Positions 23,249-33,667 of a stretch of 64,000 nt of DNA are shown here, piece by piece. The notes beneath the pieces are model-generated. The model ran no database searches. It saw only the letters and a program-made list of their open reading frames with translations, and was not told the DNA's origin. Every line of letters starts with the position of its first letter. Within the stretch, counting starts at the first letter, position 1. A program made the translations under genes and the position numbers. Location of the stretch: contig JAWHQI010000756.1 in NCBI GenBank assembly GCA_033032865.1, positions 124,001 through 188,000 of the forward strand. Direction: 5' to 3'. This DNA comes from Dactylorhiza incarnata. Its lineage: Eukaryota; Streptophyta; Magnoliopsida; Asparagales; Orchidaceae.

Positions 23249-24019
23249 ATGATTTATAAGGAGCAAAAAGCAAGGAGCAAGGAGCAAGGAGGTACACATT
23301 TTGAGGGCTTCTGTGGATGGAGGAGGGATGACGGTGGAGAGGGGACGACAACGGAGGGGGGTGAGCGCACGGGGAACAAGACACTGCGGAGGGGGGATGG
23401 CGGAGGGGGGTAAGGGAATGACAGATATCATGGGCTCCTCTGTCGTTCCCTCCTCTATTGTGCCCACTATTGTTGTGCCCTCCTCCGTCACGCTCGCCGC
23501 AGTTCACAGAGTACGGTGCACGGGGTACGAAGTACGGTGCTAGGAGACCGGGGCACAAGGCACCGCACTCGCCTCAGTCACACTCTCCTTCGTTATCCCT
23601 CCTTCATTTTGAAATTATTTTTTAATGTTTAATGTTTATGATTTATAAGAGCAAGGAGCAAGGAGCAAGGAGCAAACAGGTACACATTTTGAGGGTTTCT
23701 GTGGATGGAGGAGGGATGACGGTGGAGAGGGGACGACAACGGAGGGGGGGTGAGCGCACGGGGAACATGACACTGCGGAGGTGGGATGACGGAGAGGGGT
23801 AAGGGAATGACAGATATCATGGGCTCCCCTGTCGTTCCCTCCTCTATTGTGCCCACTTTTGTTGTGCCCTCCTCGGTCACGCTCGCCGCAGTTCACAGAG
23901 TACGGTGCACGGGGTACGAAGTACGGTGCTAGGAGACCGGGGCACAAGGCACCGCACTAACCTCAGTCACACTCTCCTTCGTTATCCCTCCTTCATTTTG
24001 AAATTATTTTTTAATGTTT
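23249..24019. repeat. Two-monomer block copied from 19206-19978
   Basis: The monomers at 23249 and 23638 repeat those at 19206 and 19596. They share CCCACTATTGTTGTG in the first, and AGCAAACAGGTACAC with GAGGTGGGATGACGGAGAGG in the second. The block is about 4.04 kb downstream of its source and is absent from array E, so it arose by unequal exchange in copy 1 or was lost in copy 2. Confidence 0.8.
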
Positions 24020-24514
24020 ATGATTTATAAGGAGCAAAAAGCAAGGAGCAAGGAGCAAGGAGCAAGGAGCAAGGAGGTACACATTTTGAGGGCTTCTGTG
24101 GATGAGGTGGGATGACGGTGGAGAGGGGACGACAACGGAGGGGGGTGAGCGCACGGGGTACATGACACTGCGGAGGGGGGATGACGGAGGGGGGTAAGGG
24201 AATGACAGATATCATGGGCTCCTCTGTCGTTCCCTCCTCTATTGGGCCCACTGATGAGTCCCAATTATATACACATTTATGGACTCATCTGGGCCGATTT
24301 TTTAGTCTTTGCACTTCACTTTAGACATGTTTTCATTCCTATTTAATATTCCATGCTAAGTGCACTTCTAGGCCCGTTTTGGTATTATTTCTTGTTTATC
24401 TTCGTTACTAGTTTTCATGCAGTATTAAGTGCCACCTTCAGTGGCTAGACTGGTGTTGTATGCTGGAACAGGAGTCGTGCAGTTGTTCCCGGTACAATTC
24501 CATACAGGAACATT

Positions 24515-24774
24515 GCGCACGATCACTGGCTCTATCGCGCACGACCACTGGTCGTGCGACACTGATCGTGCGCACTTAACGCCCATTTTATGAGTTCTGT
24601 TTTGCTTATCGCACGACCACTTACGATAGTGCGCACGACCACTGGTCGTGCGCGACTGGTCGTGCGAACATGTATTTTATAAATTGCTTTCATTTCAGGC
24701 TCCGCCCAGGCAGCGCGCACGATCGCAGAAATCCAGTGCGCACGACCACTGGTCGTGCGCCAATGACCGTGCGC
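24515..24774. promoter_or_regulatory. Array of inverted GCACGACCA half-sites in LTR U3
   Basis: About a dozen copies of GCACGA(C/T)C or its complement occur in 260 bp just upstream of the TATA box. Three are perfect inverted pairs (arms CGCACGACCA and TGGTCGTGCG around one base, for example 24538-24558). The same array is at 33931-34190, 52330-52633 and 60582-60841. Dense palindromes at a fixed place before a promoter suggest protein-binding sites or hairpins. The binding factor is unknown. Confidence 0.7.
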
Positions 24775-24792
24775 AGTATTCATTCCAGCGCC

Positions 24793-24801
24793 TATATATA
24801 T
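24793..24801 (+). promoter_or_regulatory. TATA box of Athila-like LTR
   Basis: TATATATAT lies about 540 bp into the LTR, right after the palindrome array and before a GC-rich stretch. This is the expected U3/R layout. Equivalent boxes lie at 34209-34217, 52652-52660 and 60860-60868. The transcription start is inferred to be about 30 bp downstream. Confidence 0.7.
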
Positions 24802-25682
24802 GCTTGTTCCGCTTTTAGGGCGGGATCGAGCCGCCGGGAGCGCGAGTGGCAGTCCGTACGCCGGCGATTTCCATTCCTGGACACCTCCACTTCATCTCCT
24901 ACGCAAGGGGAAGTCCTCTCCAACCATTCCAAGCATTTCTCCATTGTCCGGGAGCATTCTCCACCATCCGCAAGCCCTCAAGCAGCTGTTTTTCCACTCC
25001 AGTCCGGTGAGAAGAAGAGGAATCCTGAGGTAGAAGACGACGGAACCACGTAGAGAGATCGTGACAGTTTCTCTACACCGGAAGCACAGTCCGCCCGAGC
25101 CCGGAGGTAGCTTGACAAATTACCATTCCGGCCATGAACGGCCGCTAGTCTTCATCCATTGGTTATCTTTTTCCTCTCTCCTTCGTTGTAATCTTTGAAT
25201 CTTTTAAACTTGAATATCATGATGTTTGGTTTAAATGAAATGAATGTTTCTTCTCTTTTCATCATTACTTGCTTGTGAATCGCTTCGCCTCCACTCATCC
25301 ACTCACTCACTCACGCACTCAAGGTGTTCGATCCGCGTTAGCAAGAGCTAACGGCGTTTGTGAAGAGGTGTTTGCGACCCTCGCCTTCCCGCACTAGAGC
25401 ACGCTCCATCCGCCTCACGAAGCACGGCATCGCGGCCGTTGCATCCATCTCGCCTTGCAAAGCAGTGCTTTCGACCCGCATTTCCTTCAGTGTTGTTAAG
25501 AGTAGGAAAACCCAACCAAAACCCCTTTTTGTGTGTTTGTTTACGCTTGTGTAACTATAGTCACACAACACGATTCGTTTACCCAACCTACATTCCTCAA
25601 GAGACCGACACTCGGGGATCCTATTCCCAAACTTTATTACTTGCGCGACCGGTGCACTTGCCGAAATATCGCATCAAGTTTT

Positions 25683-25700
25683 TGGCGCCGTCGCCGGGGA
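25683..25700 (+). other. Primer-binding site, tRNA-Asp type
   Basis: TGGCGCCGTCGCCGGGGA lies six bases after the LTR. It differs at one base from the complement of the plant tRNA-Asp 3' end used by Athila elements (TGGCGCCGTTGCCGGGGA). The copy 2 site at 53543-53560 is identical. Confidence 0.85.
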
Positions 25701-25872
25701 ATGCAGACGTGATGAATTCGTCTGCGTGAAAAATCGTTGCACGAGAAACTTTTCTCTTTTATTATTTCTCTTTGTTTACCTCTGTTGTCTTTGCTTATTT
25801 TTGATACGCACATTTCTTTACCTTCGTTCTTTCCATCGTGCGCTAATCTTTTGGGTTTTAAGTATTCCTAGC
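25701..25872 (+). other. Leader between PBS and gag ATG, Athila copy 1
   Basis: This is a T-rich stretch of about 170 bp without a convincing ORF. The open frame through it lacks an ATG until 25873. Confidence 0.6.
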
Positions 25873-26066
25873 ATGACCTCCATTCAGGAATACATCTATC
25901 AAGGAAGTTTAAATGATCTAAAGGTTCAAGCACAAAGGAACGATCATGACTTCGGGATTTCCTCCGACATCATTGAGTATATGACTGGGAACTGCAAGTT
26001 CAGTGGGGATAAACATGAAGATGCGGTACAACACGTGCAGGACTTCTTAGAAATTTACTATACATG
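25873..26066 (+). pseudogene. gag: Gag N-terminus, Athila copy 1 (cut by solo LTR)
   Basis: This is the first part of Gag, starting at ATG (MTSIQEYIYQ). It runs to the codons before the solo LTR insertion and then reads into LTR sequence and a stop at about 26124. The intact counterpart is 53733 onward in copy 2, which lacks the insertion. Gag would form the particle; this copy cannot make a full-length one. Confidence 0.88.
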
Positions 26067-26383
26067 TGTTGAAACCGAAATCTTGAGGACAAGACTTGGT
26101 CTCTGTGGAGTTCGGGGTCCCTAAGAAGGGGTGGTCTCACACCTACTTCCCTCGAGCCAACTCTCTAGGCAAGAGCACTTAGATTTGGAAACGGACCAAG
26201 GGCTTAGTGGGGAGGTCCCGCCACATACCCGGAAGTCCCCTTGGAACTTCCCCTCCCAAGCCACTACTAAGCTTGGGCACCACTGGAGCCTCTCCTCACC
26301 TCTCTAGAGAGACTTGCTGAGGAGGGAGAGAGAGGAGAGAGCTAGCTAAGAATGAGATCCCCTCAAATGGTGCCCCCTTGGTC

Positions 26384-26393
26384 CTATTTATAG
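26384..26393 (-). promoter_or_regulatory. TATA box of the gag-inserted solo LTR
   Basis: CTATAAATAG on the minus strand is a near-perfect plant TATA box. It is followed downstream (lower coordinates) by a pyrimidine-rich leader-like stretch. Confidence 0.7.
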
Positions 26394-26404
26394 GTTTTTC
26401 GGAT

Positions 26405-26530
26405 CTGGACTGCGAATAGCCAAAACTGGACTGCGAATAGCCAAATCCCGCTGTTCTGAAGCGCTAAACGCAGACCACCGGACTGCGAATAGCCAAAACT
26501 GGACTGCGAATAGCCAAAACTGGACTGCGA
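26405..26530. repeat. Short repeats GGACTGCGAATAGCCAAA in solo LTR
   Basis: Five copies, some truncated, of a ~21-bp unit with core GGACTGCGAATAGCCAAA lie upstream of the solo LTR TATA box, in two clusters with a short spacer. Confidence 0.85.
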
Positions 26531-26598
26531 AGGGGCCTCCCCTGGGCGAGAGGGGTACCTCGCGGGGCTCGGCGAGCCCCCTTGCTGGGCGAGGGCGA

Positions 26599-26600
<2 letters not shown>

Positions 26601-26632
<32 letters not shown>

Positions 26633-27095
26633 CCGCCCCTCCTCCTCTCGCCCCTGGCTGGGCGCGGGCGAGAGGTGGGGCACCCGCCCCTCCTCTCGCC
26701 TCCAAGCCGGGCGAGTGGGGGGGGCGAGCCGCCCCTCCCCCCTTCTCGCCACCAAGCTGGGCGAGTGGGGGGGGGGGGGCGAGCCGCCCCTCCCCCCTTC
26801 TCGCCACCAAGCTGGGCGAGTGGGGGGGGGGGGGGGGGGGGGGGCGAGCCGCCCCTCCCCCCTTCTCGCCACCAAGCTGGGCGAGTGGGGGGGGGGGGGG
26901 GGGGCGAGCCGCCCCTCCCCCCTTCTCGCCACCAAGCTGGGCGAGTGGGGGGGGGGGGGGGGGGCGAGCCTCCCCTCCCCCCTCCTCGCCACCAAGCTGG
27001 GCGAGTGGGGGGGCGAGCCGCCCCTCCCCCCTTCTCGCCACCAAGCTGGGCGAGTGGGGGGGGGGGCGAGCCGCCCCTCCCCCCCTTCTCGCCTC
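26601..27095. repeat. Poly-G minisatellite in solo LTR U3
   Basis: About seven copies of a 50-66-bp unit (CTTCTCGCCACCAAGCTGGG, GCGAGT, a G run, then GCGAGCCGCCCCTCCCCC) differ mostly in G-run length. The first G run is 29 bases (26601-26629). It has strong G-quadruplex potential. Run lengths may be unreliable in any assembly. Confidence 0.9.
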
Positions 27096-27279
27096 CTCAA
27101 TGAGCAGGGCGAGCGGGAGGTCTCCGCCTCCACCGCTGGTCCTCTTTGCCTCCACCTCCCTTCCTGCATGGGTAGACGTTACCATGATGCTCCAATGAGC
27201 CTTTGGGAGTATACTCGGCGAATAGCGGGGTTGCACAACGCTGGGCCTTACTCGATGGATATGGGGGTTGTACAACATG

Positions 27280-28267
27280 TATATTCAGTGGAGTTGAAAA
27301 CGACCCGCAAAAGATCCTAGCATTTTCATTTTCCCTACATAATAAAGCCAAAAGCTGGTACTGGGATTTCCGGAAAAGAGAGGCGACCTCATGGAAGCAG
27401 CTCGAGGGGAGATTTTTGCATGAGTTTCAACACCGTACTCGAGTGTTGGACAAGTACAGGGAACTCATAACCTTCGGTCAGGGAAAGGAGGAGACGCTAG
27501 TTGATGCTTGGGAGCGTTTTCAATCCCTGCATCGGGGATGCTACCGTGAAGATCTATCAGAAGTCTTTCTAATTCAGATTTTCTATTTCGGCGTGTTGGA
27601 CAAATTCCGTCTGTTATTCGATGTGGCAGCCGGAGGGGCCCTGTTTAATAAATCGGGGAAGGACGCGTGGGAAGTGGTCGTGAATATTGTTCACACCAAC
27701 CAGCACTGGAGTCATGTCATTTTTTCCCCCAGTACTGCTGAAGTGAATGCAGTAACATTCCACGGAGCAGCGGGTCACGTGCCGTCAGGGCAAACGGAGC
27801 CGTTAGCAGCTTTGGTGGTCGGGATGCTGGATAAAATGAATGACCAATCTTCCGCAATTCAACAGCTTCACTCCACTATAGGGATTCTTACCAATGTTGT
27901 TTCTGGGCTTGCAAGTCAGCATCCGGAGTCTGTGAATACCATGCGATTGAGAAGCTGTAGAGGTGTTGACAATCCTCCTCGACAGGAACCACTTGTGAGG
28001 CCTACTGACAAGTGTAATTCAGACATGGCCGAGAAGCAGACTCAGATTCATGTTGAGCCAGACCTCGTGAGCGAGGCACGACCCTCGGGAAGTGTTGTTC
28101 ACCCCCCATTCCCCCACAGGTTGCGAAACGAGAAATCCGAGAAGCAGTTCCGCAAATTCCTGGAAATAATGAAAGGAGTGCAAGTGAGCATCCCTCTGAT
28201 TGAAGCCATTTCTCAAATGCCGGGCTACTCCAAGTTCTTGAAAGACTTGATTTCGAAGCGGAGACTG
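27280..28267 (+). pseudogene. gag: Gag C-terminal part and protease start, Athila copy 1
   Basis: Gag continues after the solo LTR and its second TSD. It contains the Athila-type Gag core (AFSFSLHNKAKSWYWDF, FQHRTRVLDKYRELITFGQG, the AAGGALFNKSGKD motif) and the linker leading to protease (PLIEAISQMPGYSKFLKDL). There is no CCHC knuckle. A one-base deletion near 28267 (GACTGTGG; copy 2 has GACTGTTGG) shifts the frame before the protease. This deletion is private to copy 1. Confidence 0.88.
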
Positions 28268-30026
28268 TGGAGGATCTCAAGACTATCGACCTCACTGAGG
28301 AGTGCTCCGCCATCATCTCCAATATGCCCACAAAGTGCAAAGATCCGGGCAGCTTCACTATTCTGTGCAGGATCGGTCATCACCGTTTCAGCCAGGCGCT
28401 CTGTGATTTGGGAGCATCAATCAACTTGATGCCGCTCTCTATCTTTCGTGAACTAGGTGCAGGTACCTTGAAGCCGACACGGGTAATGCTACAGCTAGCT
28501 GATCGGTCGATCAAAAAACCATCTGGAATTGTCGAGGACCTCACAATAGTAGTAAACGGCCTCGCATTTCCAGCCGATTTTGTCATCCTCGACATGAAGG
28601 TTGATACTATGGTGCCCATTATCTTGGGGCGGCCCTTTCTCGCTACAGCTCGTGCTATCATTAATGTGGAGCAGGGGGAGCTCACGCTCAGATTGGGGGA
28701 GGACGCTATATCCTTTAACGTCCACAACCCGTCGCAACTCTTCCAAATCACGGAATGCGAACCGACTGAGCTGCTTGAAGAATTCGATGACCAGATCGAT
28801 GTGGATTTGGATGACTGCGAGATGTGTTGGCGGCGCGAGGACTTGGGCAATGACGGTGCTCATTCGAACCAGCCCGATAGTCCACATTCAATCGGAGGGC
28901 CATCCAGTGATTCTGCTGATCCAAACATTTATCCGGCCCTCAAACAACTACCGGATTCTCTAAAGTACGTTTTTCTTGGAGAAAATGCCACGCATCCAGT
29001 GATTATTTCCGCAGCTCTTTCCGCCGCCAACGAAACCGCATTAGTGGGTGTGCTGAGAAAGTACCATAAAGTCTTCGGACGCTCTCTTGCAGACATTAAG
29101 GGAATCAGCCCCACAGTCTGCATGCATAAGATCCTTCTTGAAGATCAGTACAAACCCTCAGCACAGCCCCAAAGGCGTTTGAACCCAAAAATGCAAGAGG
29201 TAGTGAAGGCAGAAGTGATAAAGCTCTTAGACGCTGGCATCATTTACCCAATCAGCGACAGCAAATGGGTCAGCCCAGTTCAGGTGGTACCGAAAAAGGG
29301 AGGGATCACCGTTGTTGCCAATGAAAAGAATGAGTTGCTACCTGCCCGAATGATCACCGGATGGAGAGTCTGCATCGATTACCGCAAGCTAAATGATGCT
29401 ACACGTAAGGACCACTTCCCACTCCCCTTCATTGATCAGATGTTAGAAAAGTTAGCGGGGCTGGACTACTACTGTTTCTTGGATGGGTACTCAGGTTACA
29501 ATCAAATCTTAATAGACCCGTCTGATCAAGACAAAACAATATTTACATGTCCCTCAGGTACCTTTGCATTTAAAAGAATGCCATTCGGACTGTGTAATGC
29601 CCCCGCAACCTTCCAACGCTGTATGCTCGCTATTTTCGCTGACATGGTGGGAGACTTCCTCGAAGTTTTCATGGATGACTTTACTCTCTTTGGCAGCAGC
29701 TTCGATTCTTGCCTCGCGAATTTGGCCAAGACTTTGAAGCGGTGTGAGGACACCAATCTTGTCTTGAACTGGGAGAAATGTCATTTTATGGTGCGCGAAG
29801 GAATTGTGTTGGGGCATAAGGTTTCCTGCCAAGGGCTCGAGGTGGATCAAGCGAAGGTAAGTGTTATTAGAAACCTCCCTCCGCCTACGTCAGTGAAAGG
29901 TATCCGAAGTTTTCTTGGTCATGTGGGATTTTATCGAAGGTTTATTAAGGACTTTTCATCCATTTCGAAGCCTTTATCTCGCTTACTCGTTAAGGATGTC
30001 CCCTTCCACTTCGACGATGCATGCAG
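28267..30026 (+). pseudogene. pol: Protease and reverse transcriptase, Athila copy 1
   Basis: This open frame encodes an aspartic protease (CDLGASINLMP, Asp about residue 47 counting from 28267), a long acidic linker, and reverse transcriptase (WRVCIDYRKLND, FLDGYSGYNQI, MPFGLCNAPATFQ, catalytic FMDD at 468-471, VGFYRRFIKDFSS). Protease and RT are complete. At about 30026 the frame breaks (DDAC then RPLK instead of the next conserved residues QAFETLRGQ, which are in another frame). Copy 2 has the same break at the same place, so it predates the duplication. Confidence 0.92.
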
Positions 30027-30626
30027 GCCTTTGAAACTTTACGGGGACAACTCATCTCGGCTTCAATTTTGGTGGTACCCGACTGGAATTTACCCTTTAT
30101 TATCATGTGTGACGCAAGTGATGTGGCCGTAGGTGTTGTACTCGGTCAAAAGAAAGATAAGACTTTTCACACCATTGCGTATGCCAGTAGAACTCTCAAC
30201 AGCGCGCAAGCAAACTATACCACCACGGAGAAAGAAATGCTTGCCGTGGTCTTCGCCTTTGAAAAATTTCACTCATACTTGGTACTTTCCGAAGTAATCG
30301 TGTACACGGACCACGCTGCACTCAGGTATCTTTTCAGCAAAAAAGAATCCAAATCGCGTCTGATTCGTTGGATTTTACTTTTGCAGGAATACAATTTTGA
30401 AATCAAAGACAAGAAAGGGGTGGAGAACGTGATAGCTGATCATCTTTCGCGGTTGGAGTACGATATGACGGCCGACATCCCCAACAGCTTTGTGGAGGAA
30501 ACGAACGATTATTTCCCGGATGAAAAGTTATTCGCAATCACTACGCCTCATCCAACAGCCCCATGGTACGCTGATATTGCTAACTACTTGGCTTGTAAAA
30601 CCCTTTCTCCGAATCTGTCCCCTTAG
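30021..30626 (+). pseudogene. pol: RNase H and start of integrase, Athila copy 1
   Basis: RNase H domain: [38 protein letters not shown] and VIADHLSRL supply the acidic residues. The frame begins at the shared frameshift, so it has no proper start. It ends at TAG 30624-30626 where copy 2 has CAG (57272-57274), so the nonsense mutation is private to copy 1. Confidence 0.92.
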
Positions 30627-31865
30627 CAAAGACGGAAGCTTGCCTCTGATTCAAAATACTATTTTTGGGAAGACCCGCTCTTATTCCATACGTGCAGTGA
30701 TAGAATTATCAGACGCTGCGTTCCTGAAGCCGAGTTTCAGTCTATACTGCAGCACTGCCATGACAGAGAAGCTGGCGGGCACTTCGGGGCCGTTCGAACA
30801 GCGCGAAAAATCTTGCAATGCGGATTATTTTGGCCAACCCTCTTCAGGGACGCCCATGCTTATGTCACCAAGTGTGACGAATGCCAAAGGACCGGAAATA
30901 TCTCCCGGCGTAACGAGATGCCCCTCAATAACATGCTGGTCTGCGAACCATTTGATGTCTGGGGGATAGACTTTATGGGTCCTTTCCCAATGTCTCATGG
31001 TAAGCATTATATCATTGTGGCAGTTGATTATGTCTCAAAATGGGTGGAGGCCGAGGCGGTTGCCACGAATGATGCCAGCACGGTGCTACATTTTATCCAC
31101 AAGAATATCTTCTCCAGGTTTGGGACGCCGAGAACTATTATCAGCGACGACGGTAGTCATTTTTGTAATAAGCAGTTTGTGCAGCTCATGAAAAAGTTTG
31201 GGGTCCATCATAAAATTTCCTTAGCGTACCACCCCCAAACATGTGGACAAGTAGAAGTATCCAACCGCGAGCTCAAGCGAATAATCGAGAAATCAATACA
31301 TTCAAATAGGAAGGAGTGGTCTAAAAAGGTCGACGACGCATTATGGGCTTACCGGACCGCTTTCAAAACACCTATCGGCATGACTCCGTTTCAATTAGTC
31401 TATGGCAAGGCATGCCACCTTCCTGTGGAGCTGGAGCATAAAGCATTATGGGCAACCAAACTGTTGAACATGGACATTGAAGCCGCGGCCAAGGTGCGTC
31501 GTTCACAACTCAACGAATTGGAAGAGCTCCGGCATTTCGCTTATGAAAACGCTCGCATCTACAAAGAGAAAACAAAAAAATGGCATGATCGACACATCAT
31601 CCCTAAGGAGTTCAAAATTGGGGACCAAGTGCTGCTTTACAACTCCCGTCTCCGCCTCTTTCCAGGGAAGTTAAAATCGAGGTGGAGCGGTCCTTTCTCA
31701 GTGACCGACGTCACTCCCTTTGGTGCCATCGAAATATCAGGGGATAAGGGAGACAAATTTAAGGTCAATGGGCATCGACTGAAGTTATACGATGGCACAA
31801 TTATAAACAAGGAGTGTCAGTTGGTGACATTGGGAGACGAGCACCATAAAAGTGCTTACAGCTGA
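30627..31865 (+). pseudogene. pol: Integrase, Athila copy 1
   Basis: Integrase continues in the same frame after the TAG. It has the His-His-Cys-Cys zinc module ([18 protein letters not shown]), the catalytic core ([25 protein letters not shown] with DD35E spacing), the [16 protein letters not shown] motif and the C-terminal region [17 protein letters not shown]. It ends at a stop at 31863-31865. There is no chromodomain, as expected for the Athila lineage. Confidence 0.92.
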
Positions 31866-33654
31866 TGTTCTGTATTTCTCTTATTTTGTGAAACTTTCTC
31901 TTATGCACTCTTATTTAATTTCTGCACTCTTTAAACATTTATAATACAGGTATTTAGTCCAGCTTAAGGACATAAAATAAAAGCGCTGCTGGGAGACAAC
32001 CCAGATTTGCTGTTTTTGTTTTTCTAACCTGTTTCAATTCAGTTTTTATCTATTTTTGCTGCTTTTAGTTGTACCGTTTGCAGGTGTGCTTTGTACTTCG
32101 TGTGGCGGATGCTGCGGACTGCTCTTTATCTTAATCATCAATCGTCTGGTATGCTCAATTCTGAGCATTGGGTAACACTTCTTCCCCCCTCAGCTTCCAA
32201 TTTCTGTGATGTAATGTTTAGACTAAGTCTGGGGGAGAGTATGTTGTCATCCACTGTGCACGAGTTGCACTGCATACTAGAAGTTTGTTTATTATTTATC
32301 TTTATCATCATCATTGTTTTCATACTTCTTGCACCACTTCACCCACATGAGTGCGCGCTTTCCTATTTGTGTTGTTTCCAGATAAACTATTTTGGTTAGG
32401 AATGTGAATTGGGGTGTTAGCTTAGGAATTACTATTTGGAGTGCGATGTTGACTCGAGCAGTGTTCTAGTCGCACCCGCATGCTGCAGTAGAATTGAGTA
32501 AAACTAGATTATTTCTATGCGTTTAATTTATGATTAGTATTTTTTTTGCGTAGTTTTAGATTTGTTATACTCAAATGGTGAATGTGAATGAAATTGGTGA
32601 TAACCCGGTGTTGTGTGTTCACGAGCACTAGTTGTGTGTTGCTCGAGTCGGGAGGAAGGTTTACCTTTCTCGTGGGCTAAGAACTTGCCCCAAGCGACTC
32701 TTGAAGCATGGGTGTAAGCGATTCTTTGAGTTAAATATGATATAGGCCACCTTTTGGCTAGTTTGAGCCTTATCTTTCCGTGTCCTATTCGCTCACCTTT
32801 GCAAGCCAACATTTGTGCCTACCACTTCCTTGTTACAGCTCCTCCTCCATTCACCAAGGCCTGAAGCTTTGCCCACTTTCGCAACCAAATAGATGTTTAT
32901 CTGCACTCATGTTCTTGATTTGGTGTGATTTTTGGAATCTTTGTGATGTGATGAAGAAAAACACGTTTTATTTTGCTGAATTTGCACCAACCGGAGGATA
33001 AGTGAAAGAAGAAAAGTATGTTGTTAAAAGAAAAAAATCTGAAAAAGAAATATGTCGTAAAGAAATCCTTCCGAACTAAATAGAAAACCTGTTGGTAATT
33101 GTGAAGTAGGCCGTGCGCACACCTAGTTTTCATGATAAGTCTGGGGGTGTGTCACACGAGCATTGTTTTTGGTTTTGTGTGGTGCAGCGTTCCGTTAGCT
33201 CACTTGGGTTGCGTAGCCATCGTGTTTAAATTTGAATATCATACCGCAACCTAAGCCCCAATATAATCCTAAAAGCCCTATTGATTTGACTTGTGAGTTT
33301 GCTAACGTCGTGGAGAGAGTGTGACCGGGCGAGCGTATGGTTCACGACGTTGATGGATTTCAGCGGAGTTATCCCTAAACCCCGACCTTGTGCAACACCC
33401 GCCTTAGTGTCTTGTTACTTTCACACCGGGCATGATCGTTCGAATTCTTCATAATTCACCAACTGAGTATAACTAAATCTCTACTTACGCTCTAATACTT
33501 TCGTAAATTAGTTAGCATAGTTAGAATCTCTTTTTACTAAATTTCTATTTGCATGTTTTTGTTACTTCGCATTGTACTCCTTTGTGTAATTTTCTTTGTT
33601 AACTACCATTTTCACACTCCGCCGAATTCGTTTGCTCGGGACGCGCAAACAGGT
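31866..33654 (+). other. Long 3' non-coding region of Athila copy 1
   Basis: About 1.8 kb lie between integrase and the polypurine tract, where some Athila elements carry an env-like ORF. Only short ORFs occur here, none recognisable. Two internal polypurine-like motifs, TAAGTCTGGGGG, occur at 32224-32237 and 33136-33147. Confidence 0.75.
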
Positions 33655-33667
33655 CAGTCTGGGGGTG
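33655..33667 (+). other. Polypurine tract of Athila copy 1
   Basis: CAGTCTGGGGGTG abuts the 3' LTR start TGATGAGTCC. The copy 2 equivalent ends at 60318. Confidence 0.8.

Larger units (their letters stand above)
16972..24251. repeat. Satellite array B, about 19 monomers
   Basis: The satellite continues from array A after the Tekay-like element; the first bases GGGGA are its TSD. Monomers start near 17268, 17678, 18060, 18435, 18838, 19206, 19596, 19979, 20382, 20778, 21158, 21540, 21915, 22296, 22706, 23249, 23638 and 24020. Thirteen units, including the first partial one, match array E one to one. Those at 20778-21915 (four) and 23249-23638 (two) have no counterpart there. The array ends at CCCAC, the target site of Athila copy 1. 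Confidence 0.95.
24252..25676 (+). repeat. 5' LTR of Athila-like copy 1
   Basis: This 1425-bp LTR has TG...CA ends and is bounded by CCCAC (24247-24251) and the primer-binding site. It carries left-LTR-specific variants shared with 52067-53536 (CTAGGCCCG, CAGTATTAAGTG). The U3 contains an array of palindromic half-sites (24515-24774) and a TATA box. Confidence 0.95.
26067..27274 (-). mobile_element. Solo LTR inserted in Athila copy 1 gag
   Basis: This 1208-bp insertion has TG...CA ends (plus strand TGTTGAAACC...GGTTGTACA) and a perfect 5-bp TSD ACATG (26062-26066 and 27275-27279). Copy 2 provides the empty site with one ACATG (near 53926). A TATA box reads CTATAAATAG on the minus strand at 26384-26393, leaving about 320 bp of R/U5 before the end, so the LTR is on the minus strand. 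Its U3 consists largely of minisatellites. There is no internal region, so it is a solo LTR left by LTR-LTR recombination. Its superfamily is not determinable. Confidence 0.9.

Noticed and set aside
26067..27277. Solo LTR boundaries TGTTG...CAACA (copia-like inverted ends)
   Set aside because: That choice leaves only a two-base overlap with the empty site. Ending at 27274 gives a perfect 5-bp TSD ACATG and restores the empty site in copy 2.
26384..27278. Long Pro/Gly/Arg-rich ORFs (up to 296 codons) on both strands
   Set aside because: They are translations of the poly-G minisatellite in the solo LTR. Frame depends on G-run length and the minus frames overlap.
31866..33654. Possible env-like gene between Athila pol and 3' LTR
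   Set aside because: Only ORFs of 60-100 codons occur in several frames, without a conserved domain or a long membrane protein. The same holds in copy 2.
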